Shown here: piece by piece, positions 24,943-34,340 of the stretch
Numbering within the stretch: the first letter of the stretch is position 1
Layout: each line of letters opens with the position of its first letter
Source: Streptomyces chryseus
GTDB taxonomy: Bacteria > Actinomycetota > Actinomycetes > Streptomycetales > Streptomycetaceae
DNA: 64,000 nt
Assembly: GCF_014650755.1 (NCBI RefSeq)
Contig: NZ_BMVO01000026.1
Span: 1 to 64,000 of the forward strand
Direction: 5' to 3'
Notes under the pieces: model-generated
What the model was told of the DNA's origin: nothing
Seen by the model: only the letters and a program-made list of their open reading frames with translations
Database searches by the model: none
Program-made: the position numbers and the translations under genes

Positions 24943-26022
24943 GTGAGCGAGACGAGCCCCAAGCTGCGCGCGGTGCTGGACGGCATTCCCACCTACAAGC
25001 CGGGGAAGCCTGCCGCCGCCGGGGGACCGGTGGCGTACAAGCTGTCCTCCAACGAGAACCCGTATCCCCCGCTGCCCGGCGTCCTGGAAGACGTGATCGC
25101 GGCGGCCGGGAACTTCAACCGCTACCCGGACATGGCCTGCACCGGCCTGATGAACGAGCTGGCGAACCGGTTCGGGGTGCCCGTGTCGCACCTCGCCACC
25201 GGCACCGGGTCCGTCGGGGTGGCGCAGTCGCTGCTCCAGGCGACCTCGGGGCCCGGCGACGAGGTGATCTACGCCTGGCGTTCGTTCGAGGCGTACCCGA
25301 TCATCACGCGGATCAGCGGCGCCACGGCGGTCGAGGTGCCGCTGACCGACGGCGACGTGCACGATCTGGACGCGATGGCCGACGCGATCACCGAGCGGAC
25401 CCGGCTGATCTTCGTCTGCAACCCCAACAACCCGACGGGCACGGCGGTGCGCCGGGCCGAGCTGGAGCGGTTCCTGGACCGGGTGCCCTCGGACGTGCTG
25501 GTGGTGCTGGACGAGGCGTACCGGGAGTTCGTGCGCGATGAGGACGTGCCGGACGGCATCGAGCTCTACCGCGGCCGCCCGAACGTGGCGGTGCTGCGCA
25601 CCTTCTCCAAGGCGTACGGTCTGGCCGGGCTGCGGGTCGGCTTCGCCGTGGCGCACGAGCCGGTGGCCGCCGCCCTGCGCAAGACGGCGGTGCCGTTCGG
25701 CGTGAGCCAGCTGGCGCAGGACGCGGCGGTCGCCTCGCTGCGGGCCGAGGACGAGCTGCTCGGCCGGGTCGGCTCGCTGGTCTGCGAGCGCAAGCGGGTG
25801 TACGAGGCGCTGGTCGGGCAGGGCTGGACCGTGCCGGACACGCAGGCGAACTTCGTCTGGATGCGGCTGGGCGAGCGTACGGCCGACTTCGCGGCGGCCT
25901 GCGAGAAGGCCGGCGTCGTCGTCAGGCCCTTCGCGGGTGAGGGGCTGCGGGTGACGATCGGCGAGGACGAGGCCAACGACATCTTCCTGCACACGGCGCA
26001 GGCGTTCCTCAAGGAGCTGTGA
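24943..26022 (+). CDS. hisC: Histidinol-phosphate aminotransferase-family PLP enzyme
   Basis: 359 residues of PLP fold type I. The pattern fits HisC: LSSNENPYPPLPGV, NRYPD, the Asn/Pro block VCNPNNPTGT, and FSKAYGLAGLRVGF with the PLP Lys near residue 220. LRVTIGEDEAND ends the protein. It transfers an amino group between histidinol phosphate (or an aromatic amino acid) and a 2-oxo acid. Streptomyces carry one hisC in the his operon elsewhere, so this isolated copy may act on aromatic amino acids (hisC2). A GTG at 24943 has AGGAGG seven bases upstream, preferred over the GTG at 24901. Confidence 0.88.
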   Translation: MSETSPKLRAVLDGIPTYKPGKPAAAGGPVAYKLSSNENPYPPLPGVLEDVIAAAGNFNRYPDMACTGLMNELANRFGVPVSHLATGTGSVGVAQSLLQATSGPGDEVIYAWRSFEAYPIITRISGATAVEVPLTDGDVHDLDAMADAITERTRLIFVCNPNNPTGTAVRRAELERFLDRVPSDVLVVLDEAYREFVRDEDVPDGIELYRGRPNVAVLRTFSKAYGLAGLRVGFAVAHEPVAAALRKTAVPFGVSQLAQDAAVASLRAEDELLGRVGSLVCERKRVYEALVGQGWTVPDTQANFVWMRLGERTADFAAACEKAGVVVRPFAGEGLRVTIGEDEANDIFLHTAQAFLKEL

Positions 26023-26024
26023 CC

Positions 26025-26074
26025 GGGGCCGCGAGAAGGAGCCGTAGATCACACGCTCTCGTCCTTGCGGCCCC
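26025..26074 (+). terminator. Possible hisC terminator
   Basis: GGGGCCGC (26025-26032) can pair with GCGGCCCC (26067-26074), and inner GAGA/TCTC and AGGA/TCCT segments may extend the stem. The loop is long, so support is modest. Confidence 0.35.
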
Positions 26075-26219
26075 TCCGCCTTGGGTTTGACGGCCGTTTT
26101 CCGGCCTCTCCCTTGCTTTCCTGTGCCCTCGCACGCCTTTCCGGAGGTGTTCGGGGGCACAGTTGTACCCCCCGGCTGAATGTCATGGAACGCACGTGCG
26201 CCATACTGGTGCTTGTGAA

Positions 26220-26235
26220 TGTGAACGCGTTCACA
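26220..26235. promoter_or_regulatory. Rex operator upstream of cydA
   Basis: TGTGAACGCGTTCACA fits the TGTGAAC-N-GTTCACA Rex operator known from S. coelicolor cydABCD. A second, partial copy overlaps on the left (TTGTGAATGTGAAC). A CATACT -10-like hexamer (about 26201-26206) lies just upstream, so bound Rex would block early transcription. Rex leaves when NADH/NAD+ rises under low oxygen. Confidence 0.9.
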
Positions 26236-26290
26236 AGCTCACGTTTCACAAGATCCACAAGCTCCGAGGCGATTCGAAGGAGAAGGCGAC

Positions 26291-27799
26291 GTGGACCTAG
26301 CTCTGGCGCCGGAGACTCTCGCGCGATGGCAGTTCGGCATCACCACCGTCTATCACTTCCTCTTTGTCCCCCTGACGATCTCGCTCGCCGCGCTCACCGC
26401 GGGACTGGAGACCGCCTGGGTGCGTACGCAGAAGGAGAAGTACCTCAGGGCCACCAAGTTCTGGGGCAAGCTCTTCCTGATCAACATCGCGATGGGTGTC
26501 GTCACCGGCATCGTCCAGGAGTTCCAGTTCGGCATGAACTGGTCTGACTACTCGCGCTTCGTGGGTGACGTCTTCGGGGCTCCGCTGGCCTTCGAGGCGC
26601 TGATCGCCTTCTTCTTCGAGTCCACCTTCATCGGGCTGTGGATCTTCGGCTGGGACAAGCTGCCGAAGAAGATCCACCTGGCCTGCATATGGATGGTCTC
26701 GATCGGCACGGTCCTGTCCGCGTACTTCATCCTGGCGGCCAACTCCTGGATGCAGCACCCGGTCGGCTACCGCATCAACGAGGAGCGCGGCCGGGCCGAG
26801 CTCACCGACTTCTGGCGCGTCCTGACCCAGGACACCGCGCTCACCCAGTTCTTCCACACCATCACGGCCGCGTTCCTCGTCGGCGGCGCCTTCATGGTCG
26901 GCATCGCCGCCTTCCACCTCGCCCGCAGGAAGCACGTCACGGTGATGCGCACCTCGCTGCGGCTCGGACTGATCACCGTCGTGATCGCCGGCATGCTCAC
27001 CGCGGTCAGCGGTGACCTGCTCGGCAAGGTCATGTTCAAGCAGCAGCCGATGAAGATGGCCGCCGCCGAGGCGCTGTGGGACGGCGAGGCGCCGGCGCCG
27101 TTCTCGATCTTCGCGTACGGAGACGTCGACGCCGGGCACAACAAGGTCGCCGTCGAGATCCCCGGACTGCTGTCCTTCCTCGCCAACGACGACTTCTCCT
27201 CGTACGTCCCCGGCATCAACGACGTCAACAAGGCGGAGCAGGAGAAGTTCGGGCCCGGCGACTACCGGCCCAACATCCCCGTCGCGTACTGGGGCTTCCG
27301 CTGGATGATCGGCTTTGGCATGGCGTCCTTCTCGCTCGGCATGCTCGGGCTGTGGCTGACGCGCAAGAAGTTCATGCTGCCCCCGGCGCTGCGCACCGGC
27401 GAGGACGAAGTGCCGAATCTGGTGCTCTTCAAGAACAAGCCGCTCAGCGCGAAGTTCACCAAGTGGTACTGGATCGTCTCGCTGTGGACCATGGGCTTCC
27501 CGTTGATCGCCAGCTCGTGGGGCTGGATCTTCACCGAGATGGGCCGCCAGCCCTGGGTCGTGTACGGCGTACTGCGCACCAGCGACGCGGTGTCCCCCGG
27601 CGTCTCGCAGGGCGAGGTCATCGCCTCGATGACCGTCTTCACGCTCCTCTACGCGATCCTCGCCGTCATCGAGGTCAAGCTCCTCGTGAAGTACGTCAAG
27701 GCCGGACCACCCGAACTCACGGAGGCCGACCTCAACCCGCCCACCAAGATCGGCGGCGACCACGCGGACGCCGACCGGCCGATGGCCTTCTCGTACTGA
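26291..27799 (+). CDS. cydA: CydA, cytochrome bd oxidase subunit I
   Basis: A 502-residue membrane subunit carrying haems b558, b595 and d. The N-terminal LARWQFGITTVYHFLFVPLTI includes the conserved His haem ligand, and the GMNWSDYSRFVGDVFGAPLAFEALIAFFFESTFIGLW block follows. The family's Q-loop region is of the short type (no long insertion after residue 260). It oxidises menaquinol and reduces O2 with high affinity. AGGAGAAGG precedes the GTG start. It is first in the cydA-cydB-cydCD operon under a Rex operator. Confidence 0.97.
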   Translation: MDLALAPETLARWQFGITTVYHFLFVPLTISLAALTAGLETAWVRTQKEKYLRATKFWGKLFLINIAMGVVTGIVQEFQFGMNWSDYSRFVGDVFGAPLAFEALIAFFFESTFIGLWIFGWDKLPKKIHLACIWMVSIGTVLSAYFILAANSWMQHPVGYRINEERGRAELTDFWRVLTQDTALTQFFHTITAAFLVGGAFMVGIAAFHLARRKHVTVMRTSLRLGLITVVIAGMLTAVSGDLLGKVMFKQQPMKMAAAEALWDGEAPAPFSIFAYGDVDAGHNKVAVEIPGLLSFLANDDFSSYVPGINDVNKAEQEKFGPGDYRPNIPVAYWGFRWMIGFGMASFSLGMLGLWLTRKKFMLPPALRTGEDEVPNLVLFKNKPLSAKFTKWYWIVSLWTMGFPLIASSWGWIFTEMGRQPWVVYGVLRTSDAVSPGVSQGEVIASMTVFTLLYAILAVIEVKLLVKYVKAGPPELTEADLNPPTKIGGDHADADRPMAFSY

Positions 27800-27817
27800 G
27801 GACTGAGGAGCTGAGGT

Positions 27818-28822
27818 ATGGAACTCCACGACGTCTGGTTCGTGCTCATAGCCGTCCTGTGGACCGGCTACTTCTTCCTGGAGGGCTTCGACTTCGGGAT
27901 CGGTGTCCTGACGAAGCTGCTCGCCCGTGACCGCAAGGAGAAGCGGGTCCTCATCAACACCATCGGACCCGTCTGGGACGGCAACGAGGTGTGGCTGCTG
28001 AGCGCCGGCGGCGCGACCTTCGCCGCCTTCCCCGAGTGGTACGCCACGCTCTTCTCCGGGTTCTACCTGCCGCTGCTGCTGATCCTGCTCTGCCTGATCG
28101 TGCGCGGTGTCGCGTTCGAGTACCGGGTCAAGCGGACCGGGGAGCGCTGGCAGACCAACTGGGAGCACGCGATCTTCTGGACCTCGCTGCTGCCCGCGTT
28201 CCTGTGGGGCGTCGCCTTCGGCAACATCGTGCGCGGCGTGAAGATCGACGCGGACATGGAGTACGTCGGCACCCTGGCCGACCTGCTCAACCCGTACGCG
28301 CTGCTCGGCGGCCTGCTCACGCTGACGCTCTTCACCTTCCACGGCGCGGTCTTCGCGGGGCTCAAGACGCTCGGCGAGATCCGGGAGCGGGCGCGCGGGC
28401 TCGCGCTCAAGCTCGGGGTCGCCACCGGAGTGCTGGCCGTCGCCTTCCTGGGCTGGACGCAGCGGGACAACGGCGGCACGGCGAGCCTGGTCGCGATGGC
28501 GGTGGCGGTACTCGCGCTGGTCGCGGCGATCGGGTTCACGGCGGCTGGGCGTGAGGGATGGGCCTTCGGGCTGTCGGGGGTGACCATCGTGGCCGCGGTC
28601 GCGATGCTCTTCCTGACGCTGTTCCCGAACGTCATGCCGTCCTCGCTGAACGACGCGTGGAGCCTCACGGTCACCAACGCCTCGTCCACGCCGTACACCT
28701 TGAAGATCATGACCTGGTGCGCGGGGATCGCGATGCCCGTGGTGCTGCTGTACCAGGGCTGGACGTACTGGGTGTTCCGCAAGCGGATCGGCACGCAGCA
28801 CATCGCCGACGCGCACCTGTAG
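27818..28822 (+). CDS. cydB: CydB, cytochrome bd oxidase subunit II
   Basis: A 334-residue membrane protein with about eight helices. It opens MELHDVWFVLIAVLWTGYFFLEGFDFGIGVL, the CydB signature, with WDGNEVWLLSAGGATFAAFPEWYA next. It pairs with CydA to form the bd quinol oxidase. It starts 18 bp after cydA and ends three bases before cydCD, so all three genes are cotranscribed and partly coupled. Confidence 0.97.
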   Translation: MELHDVWFVLIAVLWTGYFFLEGFDFGIGVLTKLLARDRKEKRVLINTIGPVWDGNEVWLLSAGGATFAAFPEWYATLFSGFYLPLLLILLCLIVRGVAFEYRVKRTGERWQTNWEHAIFWTSLLPAFLWGVAFGNIVRGVKIDADMEYVGTLADLLNPYALLGGLLTLTLFTFHGAVFAGLKTLGEIRERARGLALKLGVATGVLAVAFLGWTQRDNGGTASLVAMAVAVLALVAAIGFTAAGREGWAFGLSGVTIVAAVAMLFLTLFPNVMPSSLNDAWSLTVTNASSTPYTLKIMTWCAGIAMPVVLLYQGWTYWVFRKRIGTQHIADAHL

Positions 28823-28825
28823 GGG

Positions 28826-31800
28826 ATGTTTCACGTGAAACCGATCGATCCGCGTCTGCTCCGGTACGCCCGTGCCACCCGCTTCTTCCTGGCGGCGGTG
28901 GTGGTCCTCGGGCTGGCCGGGGCGGGCCTGGTCGTCGCCCAGGCGATGCTCATCGCCGAGGTGGTCGTCGGCGGGTTCGAGCGGGGGCTGGACGGCGCCG
29001 CCCTGCGTACGCCGCTCCTGCTGCTGGCGGTGGTCGCGCTGGGGCGGGCCCTGGTCTCCTGGCTGACCGAACTGGCCGCGCACCGGGCGAGCGCGGCGGT
29101 CAAGTCGGAGCTGCGGGGGCGGCTGCTGGAGCGGGCCGCAGCGCTCGGGCCCGGGTGGCTGAGCGGACAGCGGGCCGGTTCGCTGGTGGCGCTGGCGACG
29201 CGGGGTGTCGACGCGCTCGACGACTACTTCTCGCGGTACCTGCCCCAGCTCGGGCTGGCCGTCGTCGTCCCGGCGGCGGTGCTGGCACGGATCGTCACCG
29301 AGGACTGGATCTCGGCGGCGGTGATCGTGGGGACGCTGCCGCTCATCCCGCTCTTCATGGTCCTCATCGGGTGGGCCACCCAGGCCCGGACGGACCGGCA
29401 GTGGAAACTGCTGTCACGGCTGTCCGGGCACTTCCTCGACGTCGTCGCCGGGCTGCCGACGCTCAAGGTGTTCGGGCGGGCGAAGGCGCAGGCCGATTCG
29501 ATCCGGACGATCACGGCCGAGTACCGGCAGGCGACCATGCGCACGCTGCGCATCGCCTTCCTGTCGTCGTTCGCACTGGAGCTGCTTGCGACGCTGTCGG
29601 TGGCGCTGGTCGCCGTGGGCATCGGCATGCGGCTCGTGCACGGGGATCTCGACCTGTACACGGGGCTGGTGATCCTGGTGCTGGCGCCCGAGGCCTACCT
29701 GCCGCTGCGCCAGGTCGGGGCGCAGTACCACGCGGCGGCGGAGGGGCTGGCCGCCGCCGAGGAGATCTTCGACGTACTGGAGACGGAGCCGAGGGAGCCG
29801 GCGGGCGGCGGTGACGCGCCCCTGGGGACGCTGCGGGTCGAGGGCGTGACGGTCCGGCACGCCGGGCGGACCGAGGCGTCGCTGGATTCGGCGTCGCTGG
29901 TCGTGCGCGAAGGCGAGACGGTCGCGGTCGTGGGGCCGAGCGGGGCCGGCAAGAGCACGCTGCTGAACGTGCTGCTCGGGTTCGTCCCCGTGGACGAGGG
30001 ACGGGTCGTCGTCGGTGACGGTCCGGGCGCGGTGGATCTGGCGGCCGTGTCGATGGAGCGGTGGCGGGAGCGGATCGCGTGGGTTCCGCAGCGGCCGTAC
30101 CTGTTCGCGGGAACGGTCGCCGACAACGTACGGCTGGCACGGCCGGACGCGGACGCGGCGGCGGTGACGGCGGCGCTGCGGGACGCCGGGGCGTACGACT
30201 TCGTGACGGCGCTGCCCGAGGGCGCCGAGACGCGCCTCGGGGAGGACGGCGCGGGGCTGTCGGCCGGGCAGCGGCAACGGCTCGCCCTCGCCCGCGCGTT
30301 CCTCGCCGACCGGCCGCTGCTGCTGCTGGACGAGCCGACGGCCGGCCTGGACGGCGAGACGGAAGCCGGGATCGTCGACGCGGTACGGCGCCTGGCGGCG
30401 GGCCGCACGGTGGTCCTCGTGGTGCACCGGCCGGCGCTGCTGGCCGCGGCCGACCGCGTGGTGGAACTCGCGGCCCCGCGCGGCGCGCAGGCGGCTTCCG
30501 GCCGCCACGCCGGTGCGGGCTCCGGCGGCCTCGCGGCGGCGGGTGCGGCAGCCGGTGCGGTACGTCCGCTCCGGGAGGCCGGCGAGCGGGTGGCGGGCGA
30601 CGGGGTGGCGGGCGACGGGCTTCCGCGTGCCGTCGCGGCGCCGGCCTCGGTGGCCGGTGCCGACGGGGTGCGGATCGCGAACGGCGGCCCGGCGGCTGAG
30701 GGCCGCCGAGGGGTGCTGGGGCGGGTCCGGGCCGGGGGCCGGGAATTCCGGGGGCGGTTGGGGATCGCTCTGGGGCTCGGGAGTCTCGCGCTCGGTTCGG
30801 CCGTGGGGCTCATGGCTGTCTCCGGGTGGCTCATCTCGCGGGCGTCCGAACAGCCCCCGGTGCTCTATCTGATGGTCGCCGTCACCGCGACCCGCGCCTT
30901 CGGCATCGGGCGCGCCGTCTTCCGGTACGCCGAGCGGCTCGTCGCGCACGACGCCGTGCTGCGGATGCTCGCCGAGACGCGCGTCGCCGTGTACCGGCGG
31001 CTGGAGCGGATCGCGCCCGCCGGGCTGCGCGAGACCCGGCGGGGTGACCTGCTGTCCCGGCTCGTCGCCGACGTCGACGCGATGCAGGACTACTGGCTGC
31101 GGTGGCTGCTGCCCGTCGGCGGCGCCGTGGTCGTGGGCGCGGGCTCGGTCGGGTTCACCGCGTGGCTGCTGCCCGAGGCCGGGGCGGTGCTGGCCGCCGG
31201 GCTGCTCGTCGCCGGGGTCGGCGTCCCGTGGCTGAGCGGGGCGTGTGCCCGGCGGGCCGAACGGCAGCTGGCGCCCGCCCGGGGAGTGCTGGCGTCACGG
31301 GTCGTGGAACTGCTCGGCGCCGCCGCGGAGCTGACCGTGGCCGGTGCGATGAAGCGGCGTACGGCAGGGGTCCGGGAAGCCGACCGCGAGCTGACGCGGA
31401 TCGCCTCCCGGGGCGCGACCGCCACCGCCCTCGGCGGCGGCCTCTCGTCGCTGGCCTGCGGGCTGACCGTCGTCGCCGCCGCGCTCGCCGGGGTGCAGGC
31501 CGTGCACGACGGGCGCCTGTCGGGGGTGACCCTCGCCGTCGTCGTACTGACTCCGCTGGCCGCCTTCGAGGCCGTCACCGGACTTCCGCTCGCCGTGCGG
31601 TACCGCCGACGCGTCGAGCGCGGCGCGGAGCGCGTGTACGAGGTGCTGGACGCGCCGGTGCCGGTGAGCGAGCCGCGGACGCCCGCCGCCCGGCCCGCGT
31701 CGCCGTTCCCGCTGGAACTGCGCGGGATCGGCGCCCGGTACGCCGGGCAGCAGCGCGACGCCCTGGCCGGCTTCGACCTGACGCTGGAGGCCGGCCGGCG

Positions 31801-32479
31801 CGTCGCCGTGGTCGGCACCTCCGGCGCCGGCAAGACGACGCTCGCCCAGGTGCTGCTGCGCTTCCTGGACGCGGAGACCGGGACGTACACGCTCGGCGGA
31901 ACGCCCGCCGCCGAGCTCGACGGCGACGACGTGCGCACGCTCGTCGGCCTGTGCGCGCAGGACGCGCACCTCTTCGACAGCTCCCTACGGGAGAACCTCA
32001 AGCTGGCCAGGACCGACGCCACCGACCGGGAACTGCGCGACGCCCTCGCCGCCGCCCGGCTCCTGACCTGGGTCGACGCGCTGCCCGACGGGCTCGACAC
32101 CATGGTCGGCGAACACGGCGCCCGCCTCTCCGGCGGCCAGCGCCAGCGCCTCGCGCTGGCCCGCGCCCTGCTGGCCGACTTCCCCGTGCTCGTCCTCGAC
32201 GAGCCCGCCGAACACCTCGACCTGGCGACGGCCGACGCCCTGACCGCCGACCTGCTGGAGGTCACCGAGGGCCGTACGACGCTGATCATCACGCACCGGC
32301 TGCAGGGCCTGGACGCGGTGGACGAGGTCATCGTGCTGGACGACGGGCGCGCCGTGCAGCGCGGCCCGTACGCGGAGCTCGTGGCGGCCGAGGGGCCGCT
32401 GCGGCGGATGCTGGAGCGGGAACAGGCGGCCGAACCGCTCAGGACCGGCGGAGCCGTCGGCGCCCGACTTTCGCCATGA
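28826..32479 (+). CDS. cydCD: CydCD, fused ABC transporter for cytochrome bd assembly
   Basis: A 1217-residue fusion of CydD and CydC, each with six helices and an ATPase. The first half (1-545) has Walker A GPSGAGKSTL and signature LSAGQRQRLAL. A Gly/Ala-rich linker of about 90 residues joins the second half, with GTSGAGKTTL, LSGGQRQRLAL and Walker B VLVLDEPAEHLD. Separate genes in E. coli; the fused form is usual in Streptomyces. It exports thiol (Cys/GSH-type) reductant or affects haem needed to mature bd oxidase. The ATG at 28826 lies three bases after cydB. The first codons, MFHVK, are a perfect parS site. Confidence 0.95.
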   Translation: MFHVKPIDPRLLRYARATRFFLAAVVVLGLAGAGLVVAQAMLIAEVVVGGFERGLDGAALRTPLLLLAVVALGRALVSWLTELAAHRASAAVKSELRGRLLERAAALGPGWLSGQRAGSLVALATRGVDALDDYFSRYLPQLGLAVVVPAAVLARIVTEDWISAAVIVGTLPLIPLFMVLIGWATQARTDRQWKLLSRLSGHFLDVVAGLPTLKVFGRAKAQADSIRTITAEYRQATMRTLRIAFLSSFALELLATLSVALVAVGIGMRLVHGDLDLYTGLVILVLAPEAYLPLRQVGAQYHAAAEGLAAAEEIFDVLETEPREPAGGGDAPLGTLRVEGVTVRHAGRTEASLDSASLVVREGETVAVVGPSGAGKSTLLNVLLGFVPVDEGRVVVGDGPGAVDLAAVSMERWRERIAWVPQRPYLFAGTVADNVRLARPDADAAAVTAALRDAGAYDFVTALPEGAETRLGEDGAGLSAGQRQRLALARAFLADRPLLLLDEPTAGLDGETEAGIVDAVRRLAAGRTVVLVVHRPALLAAADRVVELAAPRGAQAASGRHAGAGSGGLAAAGAAAGAVRPLREAGERVAGDGVAGDGLPRAVAAPASVAGADGVRIANGGPAAEGRRGVLGRVRAGGREFRGRLGIALGLGSLALGSAVGLMAVSGWLISRASEQPPVLYLMVAVTATRAFGIGRAVFRYAERLVAHDAVLRMLAETRVAVYRRLERIAPAGLRETRRGDLLSRLVADVDAMQDYWLRWLLPVGGAVVVGAGSVGFTAWLLPEAGAVLAAGLLVAGVGVPWLSGACARRAERQLAPARGVLASRVVELLGAAAELTVAGAMKRRTAGVREADRELTRIASRGATATALGGGLSSLACGLTVVAAALAGVQAVHDGRLSGVTLAVVVLTPLAAFEAVTGLPLAVRYRRRVERGAERVYEVLDAPVPVSEPRTPAARPASPFPLELRGIGARYAGQQRDALAGFDLTLEAGRRVAVVGTSGAGKTTLAQVLLRFLDAETGTYTLGGTPAAELDGDDVRTLVGLCAQDAHLFDSSLRENLKLARTDATDRELRDALAAARLLTWVDALPDGLDTMVGEHGARLSGGQRQRLALARALLADFPVLVLDEPAEHLDLATADALTADLLEVTEGRTTLIITHRLQGLDAVDEVIVLDDGRAVQRGPYAELVAAEGPLRRMLEREQAAEPLRTGGAVGARLSP
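28828..28841. other. parS site overlapping the cydCD start codon
   Basis: GTTTCACGTGAAAC is a perfect parS. Its G is the third base of the cydCD ATG, and it encodes FHVK. ParB loaded here could affect translation initiation or transcription of cydCD. Confidence 0.88.
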
Positions 32480-32503
32480 AATAGGACTTACTAGGCTCGT
32501 GGC

Positions 32504-34219
32504 ATGCCCGTGGACGACGTGCCGGACCCGAGCGACCACCTGGAAGCGGCCACGCAGGCCGCCCGCAGCCTGCGCGGCCTGTCCACCGAACTCACCGCGC
32601 GTGTCCCCCAGCTGCTGGAGGCCATGCGGTCCGTCGGCACCGGCCTCGAACTGCACTCCACCCTCGACCGGATCTGCGAGACGGCCGCCGAGCTGGCCGA
32701 CGCCCGGTACGCCGCGATCGGCGTCGTCGACGAGGAGCGCGACGGCCTCGCCGACTTCGTGACGTACGGCATGAGCGAGGAGCAGGTCGCACGGATCGGA
32801 CGACTGCCCGACGGCCACCACGGGCTGCTCGGCGCGCTCGTCACCGACCCCGGACCGGTGCTCCTCGGTGACCTGACCGCCGATCCGCGCTTCGCCGGAT
32901 TCCCCGATCTGCACCCCACGATGCGGTCCTTCCTGGGCGTGCCCATCCGCGTACAGGGCGAGATCTTCGGCCATCTCTACCTCGCGGAGAAGCACGGCGG
33001 GGCCGGTTTCGACGACGACGACCTGCACATGGTCCGGGTGCTCGCCACCGAGGCGGGGATCGCCATCGGCAACGCCCGGCTGTACGAGGCGGCCCGGCAG
33101 CGGGAGCGCTGGATCGACGGGTCCGTCGCCGTCACCACCGCGCTGCTGTCCGGCGGCGACGCCGACGAGGCGCTCACCGTCGTCGCGGAGCAGGCCCGCA
33201 GGCTCGCCGGCGCGGCCGCCGGAATCGTGCTGCTGCCCGCCGAGGGCGGTGGCCTGGAGATCGTCGCGGTGTCGGCCGACGACCCGTCCGACTCGCTCGG
33301 CGTCGTCGTCCCCCCGCAGAGCCCGATCGTCCAGCGGCTGCTCGCCGGCCAGGCGGTGTTCATCGGCGACTCGGCGAGTGACCCGCGCATGATCACCCGC
33401 CTGGCGCGGCAGTACGGGCCGAGCATGATGCTGCCGCTGCACAGCGGCGGCCGGGTGCTGGGCGCGCTGGCCACTCCCCGCGCGCGGGGTGCCAAGCCGT
33501 TCACGGAGGCGGAGCGGACGCTGGCCGCGCAGTTCGCCTCGCAGGCCGCGCTCGCGCTGATGATGGCGGAGACGCAGCGGGACCGGGAGCGGCTCGCGGT
33601 CTACGAGGACCGCGACCGGATCGCCCGCGACCTGCACGACCTGGTCATCCAGCGGCTGTTCGCCACCGGGCTGATGCTGGAGGGCGCGCAGCGGCGGACT
33701 CTCGTGCCGGAGGTGCGCACGGGGGTGAGCAGGGCGGTCGACGAGCTGGACGTGACGATCCAGGAGATCCGTACGGCTATCTTCGCCCTCCAGCAGGGCC
33801 CGGCCGAGGCGCCTTCGGGGCTGCGTACGCGGGTCCTGCGGGAGATCAACATGGCGGCGGTGCCGCTCGGCTTCAAGCCCGGGCACCGGTTCGTCGGCCC
33901 CGTCGACTCGCTGGTCGGCGAGTACACCGGCAAGAACCTCATCGCGGCGCTGCGGGAGGCGCTGTCGAACGCCTTCCGGCACGCGCGGGCGTCCCGGATC
34001 GAAGTCGTCCTCGACGCCACCGCCGAACTGGCCGACGGCAGCCGGGGGGTGCGGCTGTCGGTCGCGGACGACGGGGTGGGCATCCCGGAGGGCGGCCGCC
34101 GCAGCGGTCTGCGCAACCTCAAGCGGCGGGCCGAGTCGCTCGGCGGCACGAGCCGGTGCGAGCCGGGGCTGGGGGAGGACGGCGGGGGTACGACGGTGGT
34201 GTGGGAGGCACCGCTGTAG
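32504..34219 (+). CDS. GAF-domain sensor histidine kinase (DevS/NarL-type)
   Basis: 571 residues. Two GAF domains (about 45-205 and 215-350) precede a HisKA_3 dimerisation helix with His378 in RDRIARDLHDLVIQRLFATGLML. The C-terminal HATPase_c has the N box EALSNAFRHARAS and G boxes DDGVGIPEGG and SGLRNLKRRAESLGG. The first GAF carries LHPTMRSFLGVP; its His137 matches the position of the haem-ligand His in mycobacterial DevS/DosT by alignment from memory. It starts 24 bp after cydCD, with no response regulator next to it, so it is an orphan kinase. Its placement suggests an oxygen or redox cue. Confidence 0.9.
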   Translation: MPVDDVPDPSDHLEAATQAARSLRGLSTELTARVPQLLEAMRSVGTGLELHSTLDRICETAAELADARYAAIGVVDEERDGLADFVTYGMSEEQVARIGRLPDGHHGLLGALVTDPGPVLLGDLTADPRFAGFPDLHPTMRSFLGVPIRVQGEIFGHLYLAEKHGGAGFDDDDLHMVRVLATEAGIAIGNARLYEAARQRERWIDGSVAVTTALLSGGDADEALTVVAEQARRLAGAAAGIVLLPAEGGGLEIVAVSADDPSDSLGVVVPPQSPIVQRLLAGQAVFIGDSASDPRMITRLARQYGPSMMLPLHSGGRVLGALATPRARGAKPFTEAERTLAAQFASQAALALMMAETQRDRERLAVYEDRDRIARDLHDLVIQRLFATGLMLEGAQRRTLVPEVRTGVSRAVDELDVTIQEIRTAIFALQQGPAEAPSGLRTRVLREINMAAVPLGFKPGHRFVGPVDSLVGEYTGKNLIAALREALSNAFRHARASRIEVVLDATAELADGSRGVRLSVADDGVGIPEGGRRSGLRNLKRRAESLGGTSRCEPGLGEDGGGTTVVWEAPL

Positions 34220-34340
34220 GAGCCGGCGCCGGCCCGGCGGGGACCTTGGGCGGGCGGCCGGTAGGCCGGATGGCGGACGACACCCCGGTGGCACCACCTC
34301 GGTGCTCGGGTTCGGGCGGTGACCGGGACACGATCCGTGG

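Noticed and set aside
26297..29083. A 928-codon open frame on the minus strand opposite cydA-cydB
   Set aside because: It is antisense to well-conserved genes, is rich in Asp, Arg, Gln and Gly without domains, and reflects the lack of stops in GC-rich DNA.
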